In this document: positions 1-8,619 of the stretch, in pieces
Layout of the letters: each line of letters starts with the position of its first letter
Numbering within the stretch: the stretch's first letter is position 1
Source: Bradyrhizobium nanningense
Lineage (GTDB): Bacteria > Pseudomonadota > Alphaproteobacteria > Rhizobiales > Xanthobacteraceae
Length of the DNA stretch: 64,000 bases
Direction: 5' to 3'
Assembly: GCF_004114535.1 (NCBI RefSeq)
Contig: NZ_LBJC01000014.1
Location: 186,001-250,000 of the forward strand
Position numbers and translations under genes: made by a program
Notes under the pieces: generated by a model
Told to the model about the DNA's origin: nothing
Databases searched by the model: none
What the model saw: the letters and a program-made list of their open reading frames with translations, nothing else

Positions 1-1
1 G

Positions 2-64
2 GTCTCCGACCTGACCTATATGTGGATCGACCCCCGGATCGATTTCGAGGCGCGGGAGGTCTGA
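2..64 (+). CDS. yejB: Yej-type peptide ABC transporter permease, C-terminal end (partial)
   Basis: Only the last 20 codons are present, reading in frame to a TGA at 62-64; the gene begins before the window. The tail (VSDLTYMWIDPRIDFEAREV) matches the cytosolic C-terminus of DppB/YejB-type permeases, which usually end in a YxxxDPRI(D/R)F-like sequence. The stop overlaps the ATG of the next permease by one base (TGATG), so the two are translationally coupled subunits of one transporter. The identification as yejB rests mostly on the yejE and yejF genes that follow. Confidence 0.75.
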   Translation, partial: VSDLTYMWIDPRIDFEAREV

Positions 65-1242
65 TGACGATTACTGCGCCGACGCCGATCGAGACCACGA
101 CCCAGTCGCCGCTCGGCGAGGTCGTTCCGATCACGCGCAAGCCCTTTGCGCCTTCGCCGCTGAACAGGCGGCGGTGGCAGAACTTCAAGGCCAATCGCCG
201 CGGCTACTGGTCGTTCTGGATCTTCATCGCCCTGTTCGTGGTCTCGCTGTTCGCCGAGCTGATCGCCAACGACCGCCCCTTCCTGGTCAAGTTCGACGGC
301 CATCTCTATTGGCCGGCCTTCGTGACCTATTCCGAAACCACCTTCGGCGGTGACTTCGAAACGGCTGCCGACTATCGCGATCCCTATCTGCAGAAGCTGA
401 TCAAGGAGAAGAACGGCAGCATCGTCTGGCCGCTGATCCGCTATTCCTACGACACCCATAATCTCGATCTGCCGACGCCGGCACCGTCGCCGCCGACCTG
501 GATGTTGACCGAGAAGCAGTGCCAGCCGGTGGTGGAGAAGAAGGGGCTGAAGAGCTGCCGCGACCTCGAATATAACTGGCTCGGCACCGACGATCAGGGC
601 CGCGATGTCGTCGCGCGGCTGATCTATGGCTTCCGTATCTCGGTGCTGTTCGGCCTTTGCCTCACCATCGTCTCGTCCGTCATCGGCATCGCAGCGGGCG
701 CGGTGCAGGGCTATTTCGGCGGTCGGGTCGATCTCATCTTCCAGCGCTTCATCGAGATCTGGACGGCGATTCCCTCGCTCTATCTTCTCCTGATCCTGTC
801 CTCGGTGCTGGTGCCCGGCTTCTTCGTTCTGCTTGGTATCCTCCTGCTGTTCTCCTGGGTCTCGCTGGTCGGTCTCGTGCGGGCCGAATTCCTGCGCGGC
901 CGCAATTTCGAATACATCCAGGCGGCGCGGGCGCTCGGCGTGTCCAACCCGGTCATCATGTTCCGCCACCTGCTGCCGAATGCGATGGTGGCGACCATGA
1001 CGTTCCTGCCCTTCATCGTGTCGAGCTCGGTGATGACGCTGACGGCACTCGATTTCCTGGGCTTCGGCCTGCCGCCGGGATCGCCATCGCTCGGCGAATT
1101 GCTGTCGCAGGCCAAGTCCAACGTGCAGGCGCCCTGGCTCGGCTTCTCCGGCTTCTTCTCGGTCGCGATCATGCTGTCGCTCCTGATCTTCATCGGCGAA
1201 GCGGTGCGCGACGCCTTCGATCCGCGCAAGACGTTCAGGTAA
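64..1242 (+). CDS. yejE: Microcin C/peptide ABC transporter permease YejE
   Basis: A 392-residue inner-membrane permease of the DppC/YejE type. With YejB it forms the membrane channel of a peptide importer. An extended N-terminus is followed by a first membrane span near residues 50-70. A long periplasmic loop (about residues 75-180) is typical of YejE and absent from ordinary DppC. The transmembrane core follows, with the EAA coupling loop around EYIQAARALGVSNP that docks on the ATPase. I chose the ATG at 64, which overlaps the yejB stop, over an in-frame ATG at 22 that would run into yejB. The ATPase gene follows after five bases. In Agrobacterium, YejBEF with a partner binding protein imports muropeptides; in enterobacteria it imports microcin C. 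Substrate here is inferred. Confidence 0.9.
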   Translation: MTITAPTPIETTTQSPLGEVVPITRKPFAPSPLNRRRWQNFKANRRGYWSFWIFIALFVVSLFAELIANDRPFLVKFDGHLYWPAFVTYSETTFGGDFETAADYRDPYLQKLIKEKNGSIVWPLIRYSYDTHNLDLPTPAPSPPTWMLTEKQCQPVVEKKGLKSCRDLEYNWLGTDDQGRDVVARLIYGFRISVLFGLCLTIVSSVIGIAAGAVQGYFGGRVDLIFQRFIEIWTAIPSLYLLLILSSVLVPGFFVLLGILLLFSWVSLVGLVRAEFLRGRNFEYIQAARALGVSNPVIMFRHLLPNAMVATMTFLPFIVSSSVMTLTALDFLGFGLPPGSPSLGELLSQAKSNVQAPWLGFSGFFSVAIMLSLLIFIGEAVRDAFDPRKTFR

Positions 1243-1247
1243 GACCG

Positions 1248-2885
1248 ATGGACGCGATCAACCAGCCCCTGCTCGCCGTGCGCGACCTTTCGGTGGCCTT
1301 CCACCAGGGCGGCGCCACCACGCTCGCGGTCGACAAGATCTCGTTCCAGATCAAGCGCGGCGAATGCCTGGCGCTGGTCGGCGAATCCGGCTCCGGCAAG
1401 TCGGTCAGCGCGCTTTCGATTCTCAAGCTGCTGCCCTATCCGAACGCCTCGCACCCGTCGGGGAGCATCCGCTTCAAGGGGCAGGAGCTGATCAAGCGCT
1501 CCGAGCAGGAGATGCGGGAGATCAGAGGCAGCGACATCTCCATCATCTTCCAGGAGCCGATGACCTCGCTCAATCCGCTGCATACGATCGAGGCGCAGAT
1601 CGGCGAGATCATCCAGCTGCACAATCCGACCAGCAATGCCGAGGCGCGCAGGCGAACGCTGGAGCTCTTGACGCAGGTCGGCATTCCCGAGCCCGAAACG
1701 CGGCTGAACAGCTATCCGCATCAGCTTTCTGGCGGCCAGCGCCAGCGCGTGATGATCGCGATGGCGCTCGCCAACGAGCCGGACCTCTTGATCGCGGACG
1801 AGCCGACGACGGCGCTCGACGTCACCGTGCAGGCGCAGATCCTGGCGCTGCTCGCCGAGATCCGCTCGCGGCTCGGCATGAGCCTGCTCTTCATCACCCA
1901 CGATCTCGGCATCGTGCGCCGCATCGCCGACACGGTCTGTGTCATGAAGAGCGGTGAGATCGTCGAGCAGGGACCGGTCGAGCAGGTCTTCAAGTCGCCG
2001 AAACATCCCTATACGCGCGACCTGCTCGCGGCGGAGCCGAAGCCCGATCCGGCGCCGCCGCAGCCGGATGCGCCGATGGTGATGTCCGCCAATGACCTGA
2101 AAGTGTGGTTTCCGATCAAGCGCGGGCTGATGCGCAAGACGGTCGGCCACATCAAGGCGGTCGACGGCGTCAGCGTCGCCGTGCGCAAGGGCGAGACGCT
2201 CGGTGTCGTCGGCGAATCCGGTTCGGGCAAGACCACGCTCGGGCTGGCGCTGCTGCGCTTGATCTCCTCGAACGGACGCATCGTCTTCCTAGGCAAGGAC
2301 ATCCAGGGCCTGCGCTTCAAGGAGATGCGGCCCTTCCGGCGCGACATGCAGATCGTGTTCCAGGACCCGTTCGGCTCGCTCTCACCGCGCATGTCGATCG
2401 CCGACATCATCGCCGAGGGTCTCTCCGTGCATCAGCCGAAGCTGTCGCGCGAAGAGCGTGAGTCGCGCGTCGTCAAGGCGCTGGAAGACGTCGGGCTGAA
2501 GCCCGATACCCGCTACCGCTATCCCCACGAATTCTCCGGCGGCCAGCGCCAGCGCATCAGCATCGCGCGCGCGGTGGTGCTGGAGCCGGATTTCGTCGTG
2601 CTGGACGAGCCGACCAGCGCGCTCGACATGCTGTTCCAGGCGCAGATGGTCGATCTGTTGCGCGAGCTCCAGCGCAAGCGCGACCTCACCTACTTGTTCA
2701 TCTCGCACGATTTGCGCGTCGTCGCTTCGCTGGCGAGCCACCTGATCGTGATGCGGGGCGGCAAGGTCGTCGAAGAGGGACAGGCCGCCGAACTGTTCAA
2801 GCACCCGAAGACGGATTACACACGGGCGCTGTTTGCGGCTGCGTTCCGGCTGGAGACCGCCGGGAACGGCTCGGTGGCGACGTAG
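1248..2885 (+). CDS. yejF: Peptide ABC transporter ATPase YejF (two fused ATP-binding domains)
   Basis: A 545-residue double ATPase that powers the YejBE permease. The first domain has Walker A GESGSGKS, signature LSGGQRQR and Walker B LLIADEP. The second, from about residue 290, repeats them as [16 protein letters not shown] and FVVLDEP. After each nucleotide domain comes an oligopeptide-transporter-type tail ([12 protein letters not shown] in the first half), which marks the Opp/Dpp family. The fused arrangement distinguishes YejF from separate DppD/DppF subunits. The ATG at 1248 lies five bases after the yejE stop; longer in-frame extensions upstream overlap yejE. This is the last gene of the transporter operon, followed by a palindromic repeat and convergent genes. 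Confidence 0.93.
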   Translation: MDAINQPLLAVRDLSVAFHQGGATTLAVDKISFQIKRGECLALVGESGSGKSVSALSILKLLPYPNASHPSGSIRFKGQELIKRSEQEMREIRGSDISIIFQEPMTSLNPLHTIEAQIGEIIQLHNPTSNAEARRRTLELLTQVGIPEPETRLNSYPHQLSGGQRQRVMIAMALANEPDLLIADEPTTALDVTVQAQILALLAEIRSRLGMSLLFITHDLGIVRRIADTVCVMKSGEIVEQGPVEQVFKSPKHPYTRDLLAAEPKPDPAPPQPDAPMVMSANDLKVWFPIKRGLMRKTVGHIKAVDGVSVAVRKGETLGVVGESGSGKTTLGLALLRLISSNGRIVFLGKDIQGLRFKEMRPFRRDMQIVFQDPFGSLSPRMSIADIIAEGLSVHQPKLSREERESRVVKALEDVGLKPDTRYRYPHEFSGGQRQRISIARAVVLEPDFVVLDEPTSALDMLFQAQMVDLLRELQRKRDLTYLFISHDLRVVASLASHLIVMRGGKVVEEGQAAELFKHPKTDYTRALFAAAFRLETAGNGSVAT

Positions 2886-2891
2886 TATCTG

Positions 2892-2969
2892 GTAGGGTGG
2901 GTTAGGCGAAGCCGTAACCCACCGCTTCTCTCTCAACGGAAGCTGAAGAGGTGGGTTACGCCACCCTAC
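2892..2969. repeat. Palindromic intergenic repeat (GTAGGGTGGG family)
   Basis: The segment starts GTAGGGTGGGTTA and ends with its near reverse complement, GGTGGGTTACGCCACCCTAC. Shorter TAACCCACC/GGTGGGTTA arms are nested inside, so transcripts from either strand could fold into a long hairpin. It sits between the convergent yejF and NlpC/P60 genes, a typical place for such elements, and could act as a bidirectional transcript end. A related copy with the same outer arms lies at 61778-61871. Confidence 0.8.
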
Positions 2970-2978
2970 GAGATCTCG

Positions 2979-3818
2979 CTATAGCCGCTTGATCGCAACG
3001 ACCTCGCAGCCGGCCTGCCTGATCCGCGCAATGGCCGGCTCGATCGGTTCGATGATTGTCGCCATGTGATGCGCGTTGGCGTGAACCATGGTGCTGCCAT
3101 CGCGGACGATCGCGACATGGCCTTTCCAGAAGATCAGGTCCCCGCGCCGCAAGCTTCGCTCATGCGGCTCCAGCGCGCGCCCGAGACCGGCCAGCTGCAT
3201 GTCGCTGTCGCGCGGGCAGCCAATCCCCGCTGATGTCAACGAGACCTGGACGAGGCCGGAGCAATCGATGCCAAAACTGCTCTTCCCGCCCCAGAGATAG
3301 GGCGTGCCGACGAAGCGATCGGCGACCGCGACGAAGTCCGGCTCGCGGTGATCGAGTGAGGCAAGATGCGTCCTCGGCAGATATCTGCCGTCGCGCGTCA
3401 CGGCGAAGCTGCCCTCTTCGCGTGTCACGGCGAGCTTGGATCCCATCACCAGCGTGTCGGCCGGCGGCAGCTTGATCGAGGGACCGGGGAAGGCAAACGT
3501 CCGCAGCGCGCTGACCAGGTGAGTTGGTGCAGCCGATGGCTTCACCAGCGCCGCTTCTGGCAGCCAGCCGACATAGCCGTCGCCATTGAGCTGGCCCCAC
3601 GCCCAACCCTCGCCGTTGCGGTCGTAGATGGTGACGCGTTCGCCGCGCAGTGCCTCCGTCATCAGCATCGCGTTCGAAGATGGCTGTTCGCGCACCGGCG
3701 CGACCGGTTCGATCACCTCGAATTCCTCGCCGGTGACGAAGCGATCCGCCTGCACCTTGCCTTCGAGATATTTCGCCGCGAGGTCGCCTCGCGCCGGTGT
3801 CAATCGCGGATCATGCAT
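2979..3818 (-). CDS. NlpC/P60 family peptidase with two SH3-type domains (YkfC-like)
   Basis: A 279-residue protein with no signal peptide or membrane span, so probably cytoplasmic. Two bacterial SH3-like segments (about residues 32-95 and 100-155) precede an NlpC/P60 domain. That domain begins at PYLWGGKSSFGIDCSG, with the nucleophile Cys186, and has His234 in KGHVAIV and a further His in MVHANAHH. This order, and the YLWGG...GIDCSG motif, match YkfC-type gamma-D-glutamyl-L-diamino acid endopeptidases that cut peptidoglycan peptides during recycling. The start overlaps the stop of the upstream aminopeptidase gene by eight bases, so the two peptidases are co-translated. The nearby Yej importer supports a role in peptide or muropeptide breakdown; the exact substrate is inferred. 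Confidence 0.85.
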   Translation of the reverse strand: MHDPRLTPARGDLAAKYLEGKVQADRFVTGEEFEVIEPVAPVREQPSSNAMLMTEALRGERVTIYDRNGEGWAWGQLNGDGYVGWLPEAALVKPSAAPTHLVSALRTFAFPGPSIKLPPADTLVMGSKLAVTREEGSFAVTRDGRYLPRTHLASLDHREPDFVAVADRFVGTPYLWGGKSSFGIDCSGLVQVSLTSAGIGCPRDSDMQLAGLGRALEPHERSLRRGDLIFWKGHVAIVRDGSTMVHANAHHMATIIEPIEPAIARIRQAGCEVVAIKRL

Positions 3819-5184
3819 AGCGCTCGCTCAACAAGCTGTAGATGGCGCGCGCGGCCTGGCACTCGCCGCCTTCGGGGCGTGCGGGCTTTGCCGTCGGTGT
3901 CCAGCCGTAGATGTCGACATGCAGCCAGCTTCGGGCGTGCTCGACGAAGCGCTGCAGGAACAGCGCGCAGGTGATCGAGCCGGCAAAGCCGCCCGATGGC
4001 GCGTTGGTGATCGTGGCCGTCTTGGAGTCCAGCCAGGAATCGTAAGGCGGCCACAGCGGCATGCGCCACAACGGATCGTTCTCCTTCACCGCGCAGCGCG
4101 AAAGGTCGGCGGCAAGGGTCTCATCATTGGTGTAAAAGGGCGGTAAATCCGGTCCCAGCGCGACACGCGCCGCGCCGGTCAGCGTGCCCAGGTCGACCAG
4201 CAGGTCGGGTTTCTCCTCGTCGGCCAGCGCCAGCGCGTCGGCGAGCACCAGCCGGCCTTCCGCGTCGGTGTTGCCGATCTCGACGGTGATGCCCCTACGC
4301 GAGGTGAAGATGTCGAGCGGGCGGAAGGCATTGCCCGCGACCGCGTTCTCCACGGCCGGAATCAGCACGCGAAGCCGCACCTTCAGTTTCGCATCCATCA
4401 CCATGCGCGCCAGCGCCAGCACATTGGCGGCGCCGCCCATGTCCTTCTTCATAATCAGCATGCCGCTCGACGGCTTCAGGTCGAGCCCGCCGGTGTCGAA
4501 GCAGACGCCCTTGCCGACCAGCGTCACGTTGGGATGCTCAGGGTCGCCCCAACCGATGTCGATCAGCCGCGGCGCGCGGCTGGAGGCCATGCCGACGGCG
4601 TGGATCAGCGGGAAGTGCTTCTCCAACTCCTCGCCGATGGTGCAGGCAAAGCTTGCCCCGAATTCGACGGCGAGCGCTTGCGCAGCAGCGGCGAGCTCTT
4701 CCGGCCCCATGTCGTTGGACGGCGTGTTGATGAGGTCGCGCGCGAGCATCGCTGCGTCGGCGATCCGCCCGATCTCGGTGGCGTCGATGCCGTCAGGCGG
4801 CACCAGCCGGACGTCGGGCCTGTCAGCCTTGCGGTAGCGCGCGAAGCGGTAGCACCCCAGCGCAAAAGCGAGCGCGGCCAGCCGTGTATCGTGTGGCGCA
4901 TTGGCAAAGCGATAAATGCCCGGCGGCAGCAGCCCAGGCAGGGCGCCGGGCCGAAACAGGTCGCGTGATTTTGCGGCGTCGTCCTCGAGGCCGAACAGCA
5001 CCTGCGCTATCGTGCCGTCGGGCGCGGGCAGCGCCAGATAGGCGCCCGGCTTGGCCGTAAAGGCGCATGCAGTGGCGAACAGGCGTTGCGGTGGCGGCAG
5101 CGCCTCGGCGACCCGATCCCAGCTCGATTTCGTGACGAAAGTGATCGGGATGGCGGTGGGTGACGTCTCGAAGACAGAAGGCAT
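3811..5184 (-). CDS. M17 family leucyl aminopeptidase
   Basis: A 457-residue cytosolic metallo-aminopeptidase that removes N-terminal residues from peptides. The M17 catalytic region is clear: GKGVCFDTGGLDLK near residue 225 supplies a metal-binding Lys and Asp, followed by MKKDMGGAA. The signature NTDAEGRLVLADAL carries the remaining metal ligands (Asp, Glu) and the catalytic Arg. The N-terminal half is divergent, as is usual for this PepA/PepB-like group in rhizobia. The start ATG has a clear intergenic region upstream. It is co-transcribed with the NlpC/P60 peptidase downstream (ATG and stop interleaved), so it probably finishes the degradation of peptides that the endopeptidase opens. Confidence 0.9.
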   Translation of the reverse strand: MPSVFETSPTAIPITFVTKSSWDRVAEALPPPQRLFATACAFTAKPGAYLALPAPDGTIAQVLFGLEDDAAKSRDLFRPGALPGLLPPGIYRFANAPHDTRLAALAFALGCYRFARYRKADRPDVRLVPPDGIDATEIGRIADAAMLARDLINTPSNDMGPEELAAAAQALAVEFGASFACTIGEELEKHFPLIHAVGMASSRAPRLIDIGWGDPEHPNVTLVGKGVCFDTGGLDLKPSSGMLIMKKDMGGAANVLALARMVMDAKLKVRLRVLIPAVENAVAGNAFRPLDIFTSRRGITVEIGNTDAEGRLVLADALALADEEKPDLLVDLGTLTGAARVALGPDLPPFYTNDETLAADLSRCAVKENDPLWRMPLWPPYDSWLDSKTATITNAPSGGFAGSITCALFLQRFVEHARSWLHVDIYGWTPTAKPARPEGGECQAARAIYSLLSERYA

Positions 5185-5383
5185 TGGCGGGTCCGGATCG
5201 TCGGATCAAGCGGGCATGCGAACGGACGAGACTTCGCAGAGTTTCGCCGCGGCTGCAATCGGCTTTGCTGTCACCGTTGGGCGAGCCCGCTACTCGCGGC
5301 AAGGGGGCCATGCTAGGTTCCGGCAACGGTCGCCAGGGACGACGATCGGGCGACCGCCGACAAACGCGCCGGGAGGACATGCG

Positions 5384-5587
5384 ATGGAATTTGTGTGGAG
5401 CGTGGTCACATTCATCGGCCAGGCTATCGAGGTGATCTTTGCTTATGTCGAGCACCACCACTGGATCTTCGCGTTCCTTGCCGGCGGTTACGTCTTCTAT
5501 CTCCACGACCGCTCCGTCCACGCGCGATTCGATGCGCTCGACAAGCGCATCGACGAAATCCGCAAGCGGCTCGCCATCGAATATTGA
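5384..5587 (+). CDS. Small membrane protein with C-terminal helix, unknown function
   Basis: A 67-residue protein starting at an ATG preceded by a strong GGAGGA ribosome-binding site at 5372-5377. A hydrophobic segment (about residues 5-20 and 26-40) suggests one or two membrane spans. A charged amphipathic helix (HARFDALDKRIDEIRKRL) follows, which could form a coiled coil. I do not recognise the family. It is transcribed away from the aminopeptidase gene and lies just before tadD, but is separated from it by about 175 bases. Coding is supported by the ribosome-binding site and by sensible amino-acid use; longer in-frame extensions upstream look like non-coding translation. Confidence 0.65.
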   Translation: MEFVWSVVTFIGQAIEVIFAYVEHHHWIFAFLAGGYVFYLHDRSVHARFDALDKRIDEIRKRLAIEY

Positions 5588-5762
5588 GGCGGCAATTGCA
5601 GGTGAGGGCGCTCGGCCTCGATCTCGACCTCGGCGGTGGGGCGCCGCCGCAAACGTCGCCGTGAGAGGTGTGGTCCGGGAAGGGGCGTTAACCGGCCGTT
5701 AGGGTTAACAGTCTATTGCTGGCGCGTTCGGCTCGATCAATCGGCTCGAGAGTCAAGGCGTC

Positions 5763-6578
5763 ATGCGTCAACGGTTCAGTCTCGCCCGGCTTCTTGCGTC
5801 CACCTCGCTGGTCGCGGCGGTGGCCATGGGCCTCGGCGGCTGCACGGGCATGTCGAAACTCTCCGACGTGACGGGTTCGCTCGGCGGACCACGGGCGGAG
5901 GCGGCTCCTGCCGATCCCGCGCGCGCCGTCGAGGTCTATGGCGAGCGCTACCGTGCCAATCCCCGGGATGCCGAGGCGGCGCTGGCCTATGGTCAGGCTT
6001 TGCGTGCCAACGGCCAACGCGCCCAGGCCGCTGCCGTGCTCGAGCAGGCGACCATCGCCAATCCCGGCAACAAGGCGCTGCTCGCGCAGTATGGCCGCGC
6101 GCTCGCCGACAACGGCAATTTCCAGCAGGCCTACGACGTCCTGTCGAAAGCGCATTCGCCTGACAATCCGGACTGGCGCCTGCTCTCGGTGCAGGGCACC
6201 GTGCTGGACCAGATGGGCCGTCACGAGGAGGCGCGCTCCTATTATACGAGCGCGCTCAAGATCGCGCCGGGTGATCCTGGCGTGCTTTCCAATCTCGGCC
6301 TGTCCTACATGCTGTCGAAGGATCTGCCCAAGGCCGAAGAGGCGTTGCGGCAGGCCTACGCCTCGCCGCGCGCCAGCAGCCGGGTGCGGCAGAATCTCGG
6401 CCTCGTCGTCGGTCTCCAGGGCCGCTTCGCTGAGGCCGAGATCATCGTGAAGGCGGATCTGCCGCCGGACCAGGCCGCGGCCAATGTTACGTATCTCAAG
6501 GAAATGCTGAGCCGCAGCGACAATCATCGCGGCGCGCCGAAGCGGACCCCGGTCGCCTCGCTCGACCAGCCCGATTGA
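5763..6578 (+). CDS. tadD: Tad pilus assembly TPR lipoprotein TadD
   Basis: A 271-residue secreted lipoprotein with tetratricopeptide repeats, the TadD component of the Flp pilus machine. TadD is thought to act as a pilotin-like chaperone for the outer-membrane secretin. The N-terminus is a lipoprotein signal peptide ending in the lipobox LGGC (Cys at about residue 28). From about residue 55 onwards TPR-type helices follow, for example DAEAALAYGQALRANGQ and EARSYYTSALKIAPGD. The gene lies on the opposite strand from the main tad/cpa run and converges with tadC, 63 bases apart. In many rhizobia tadD sits at this end of the locus, so the assignment combines sequence and position. Confidence 0.88.
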   Translation: MRQRFSLARLLASTSLVAAVAMGLGGCTGMSKLSDVTGSLGGPRAEAAPADPARAVEVYGERYRANPRDAEAALAYGQALRANGQRAQAAAVLEQATIANPGNKALLAQYGRALADNGNFQQAYDVLSKAHSPDNPDWRLLSVQGTVLDQMGRHEEARSYYTSALKIAPGDPGVLSNLGLSYMLSKDLPKAEEALRQAYASPRASSRVRQNLGLVVGLQGRFAEAEIIVKADLPPDQAAANVTYLKEMLSRSDNHRGAPKRTPVASLDQPD

Positions 6579-6641
6579 TCAGATCTGATCTTCAGCCATC
6601 GAAGTCGTCTCACCGACCCGCGTACGGCCAGCGGCTCCGTG

Positions 6642-7616
6642 TCACTGCATCTCGGTGATCTTGATGCCGGTCGGTCCGAGAATGACGACGAATAGCACGG
6701 GCAGGAAGAACAGGATCATCGGCACCGTCAGTTTCGGCGGCAACGCGGCGGCCTTCTTCTCGGCCTCGGTCATGCGCATGTCGCGGTTTTCCTGGGCCAT
6801 GACGCGCAAGGATTGACCCAGGGGGGTGCCGTAGCGTTCCGCCTGCTGAAGCGCGAGACAGACCGACTTGACGCCCTCGAGCCCGGTGCGCCGCGCCAAA
6901 TTCTCATAGGCGACCTTGCGATCCTGCAGGTAGGACAATTCGGCTGTGGTCAGCGTGAACTCTTCCGACAGCGCAATCGACTGTCCCACGATTTCGGTGG
7001 CGACCTTGCGGAACGCCATTTCGACCGACATGCCGGACTCGATACAGATCAGGAGCAGGTCGAGCGCATCGGGAAAGGCGCGCTTGATCGAGAGCTGGCG
7101 CTTGGAGATCGCATTCTTGAGGAACAGCATCGGCGCCTGGAGGCCGAGATAGGCCGCGCCGAGGCAGATGCCGATCTTGATCGGCATCGGCTTCTCCATG
7201 TGCGCGATCACGAAAACGTAGATGACCGAGCCGACGAAGAGCACGATCGGAGCGACCATGCGGGCAAACAGGAAGGTGATGTAGGGCGCCTGGCCGCGGT
7301 AGCCGGCCATAATGAGCTTGTCCCGCGCCGCCTCTTGCGCGAGCCATTTGGTGAGGTTGAAGTCCTCCACGACCTTGGAGACGAGCTGCTTCGGCGTCTG
7401 GCGCAGCGAGACCTTTTCATTCTTGTGAAGGCGCTCGCGCTCGCGCTGCCGGATGCGCTCACGCTCGCTCGCGACCGCCTTCATGCGCTTGGAGAGTCCC
7501 TCCCCGGCGAACAGCGGCATCACCAGCGTATAGACGGTGGCGCTGGCGGCGATGGCCGCCAGCAGCATCGTCATGAAGCGGACGTCGTGCAGTTTCGAAA
7601 CGAGGAACTCGACCAT
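6642..7616 (-). CDS. tadC: Tad pilus inner-membrane platform protein TadC
   Basis: A 324-residue protein of the type II secretion F (GspF-like) family. It has an N-terminal span near residues 15-35, a central cytosolic domain with ESGMSVEMAFRKVATE, and hydrophobic spans near residues 110-160 and at the C-terminus (VPMILFFLPVLFVVILGP). With TadB it forms the inner-membrane platform driven by the CpaF ATPase. It is the last gene of the long minus-strand pilus operon, nine bases after tadB. Length and domain order match TadC of other alphaproteobacteria. Confidence 0.92.
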   Translation of the reverse strand: MVEFLVSKLHDVRFMTMLLAAIAASATVYTLVMPLFAGEGLSKRMKAVASERERIRQRERERLHKNEKVSLRQTPKQLVSKVVEDFNLTKWLAQEAARDKLIMAGYRGQAPYITFLFARMVAPIVLFVGSVIYVFVIAHMEKPMPIKIGICLGAAYLGLQAPMLFLKNAISKRQLSIKRAFPDALDLLLICIESGMSVEMAFRKVATEIVGQSIALSEEFTLTTAELSYLQDRKVAYENLARRTGLEGVKSVCLALQQAERYGTPLGQSLRVMAQENRDMRMTEAEKKAAALPPKLTVPMILFFLPVLFVVILGPTGIKITEMQ

Positions 7617-7625
7617 GCGGCACCG

Positions 7626-8603
7626 TCAGAAGTCGAAATTGATCATCTTCTTCATCACCATGATGCCGATCGACATCCAGACGACGCAGCCGACCAGCAT
7701 CAGCTGGCCAGTGGGGTGAGTCCAAAGCAGCGAGATGTAGTGCGGCGTCGTGAGATAGACGAGGAACATCACGATCGGCGGCAACGAACCGATGATGCCG
7801 GCCGAGGCCTTGGCTTCCATCGACATCGCCTGGATCTTCTCTTTCATCTTCTTGCGGTCGCGTAGCACCTTGGAGAGGTTGCCCAGCGCCTCGGAGAGGT
7901 TGCCGCCCGATTTCTGCTGGATCGAGATGACGATGCCGAAAAAGTTGGCTTCGGGCAGCGGCATGCGCTCATAGAGCCGGGAGCAAGCCTCGCCCAGCGG
8001 CATACCGATCGCCTGCGTCTCGATGATGGCGAGGAACTCGCTGCGCAGCGGCTCGGGCGAATCCGCAGCGACGACCTTGATCGATTCGAACAGCGGCAGG
8101 CCCGCCTTGATGCCGCGGACGATGACGTCGACCGCGTCGGGGAGCGCCTTCAGGAATTTGTCTTCCCGGCGCTTCTTCAGGAAGCCGAGGGCCCAGCGCG
8201 GCAGGCCGAAACCTCCGGCAAAGGCGAGACCAGCGGCGCCGAGCAACCCGCCGCCGACGAACAGGGCCGCCGCGAACAGCACGCCCGCCACGACGGCGGA
8301 CACGATCCAGAATTTCTGCGGCGTCCAGTCCAGGCCGGCCTGGGACAGGCGGACATTGAGCGGAACGCTCTTCTCCTGCTGGCGCCGTGCCTCGAGATCC
8401 TTCAGCGACGTCTCGACTTGCTCGCGGCGCGATCGCTGGCTCTTTTCGCTCTGCTTGGCCGCAGGCGCGTCGGCACGCGAGATCGAGGCGCGTCGGCTTT
8501 CCGCCTTCCGTTCCCCGGAGAGCAGCGGATAGAGGAAAACCCAGGCGATGCCGCCAACGGCTGCGGTGGCGAGAAATGCGAGGGCGAGGACCTGTATGTT
8601 CAT
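7626..8603 (-). CDS. tadB: Tad pilus inner-membrane platform protein TadB
   Basis: A 325-residue GspF-like protein, the partner of TadC in the Flp pilus platform. An N-terminal membrane span (IQVLALAFLATAAVGGIAWVF) is followed by a charged cytosolic linker rich in Arg, Lys and Glu (about residues 30-95). Next come spans near 110-145 and the conserved GspF segment VIVRGIKAGLPLFESIK with the motif SGGNLSEALGNLSKVLRDR. The C-terminus has two more spans. I start it at the ATG at 8603 (MNIQVLAL), 16 bases after the cpaF stop, rather than at an upstream in-frame ATG inside cpaF. Confidence 0.92.
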   Translation of the reverse strand: MNIQVLALAFLATAAVGGIAWVFLYPLLSGERKAESRRASISRADAPAAKQSEKSQRSRREQVETSLKDLEARRQQEKSVPLNVRLSQAGLDWTPQKFWIVSAVVAGVLFAAALFVGGGLLGAAGLAFAGGFGLPRWALGFLKKRREDKFLKALPDAVDVIVRGIKAGLPLFESIKVVAADSPEPLRSEFLAIIETQAIGMPLGEACSRLYERMPLPEANFFGIVISIQQKSGGNLSEALGNLSKVLRDRKKMKEKIQAMSMEAKASAGIIGSLPPIVMFLVYLTTPHYISLLWTHPTGQLMLVGCVVWMSIGIMVMKKMINFDF

Positions 8604-8619
8604 GGCGTCGCTGACCTGC

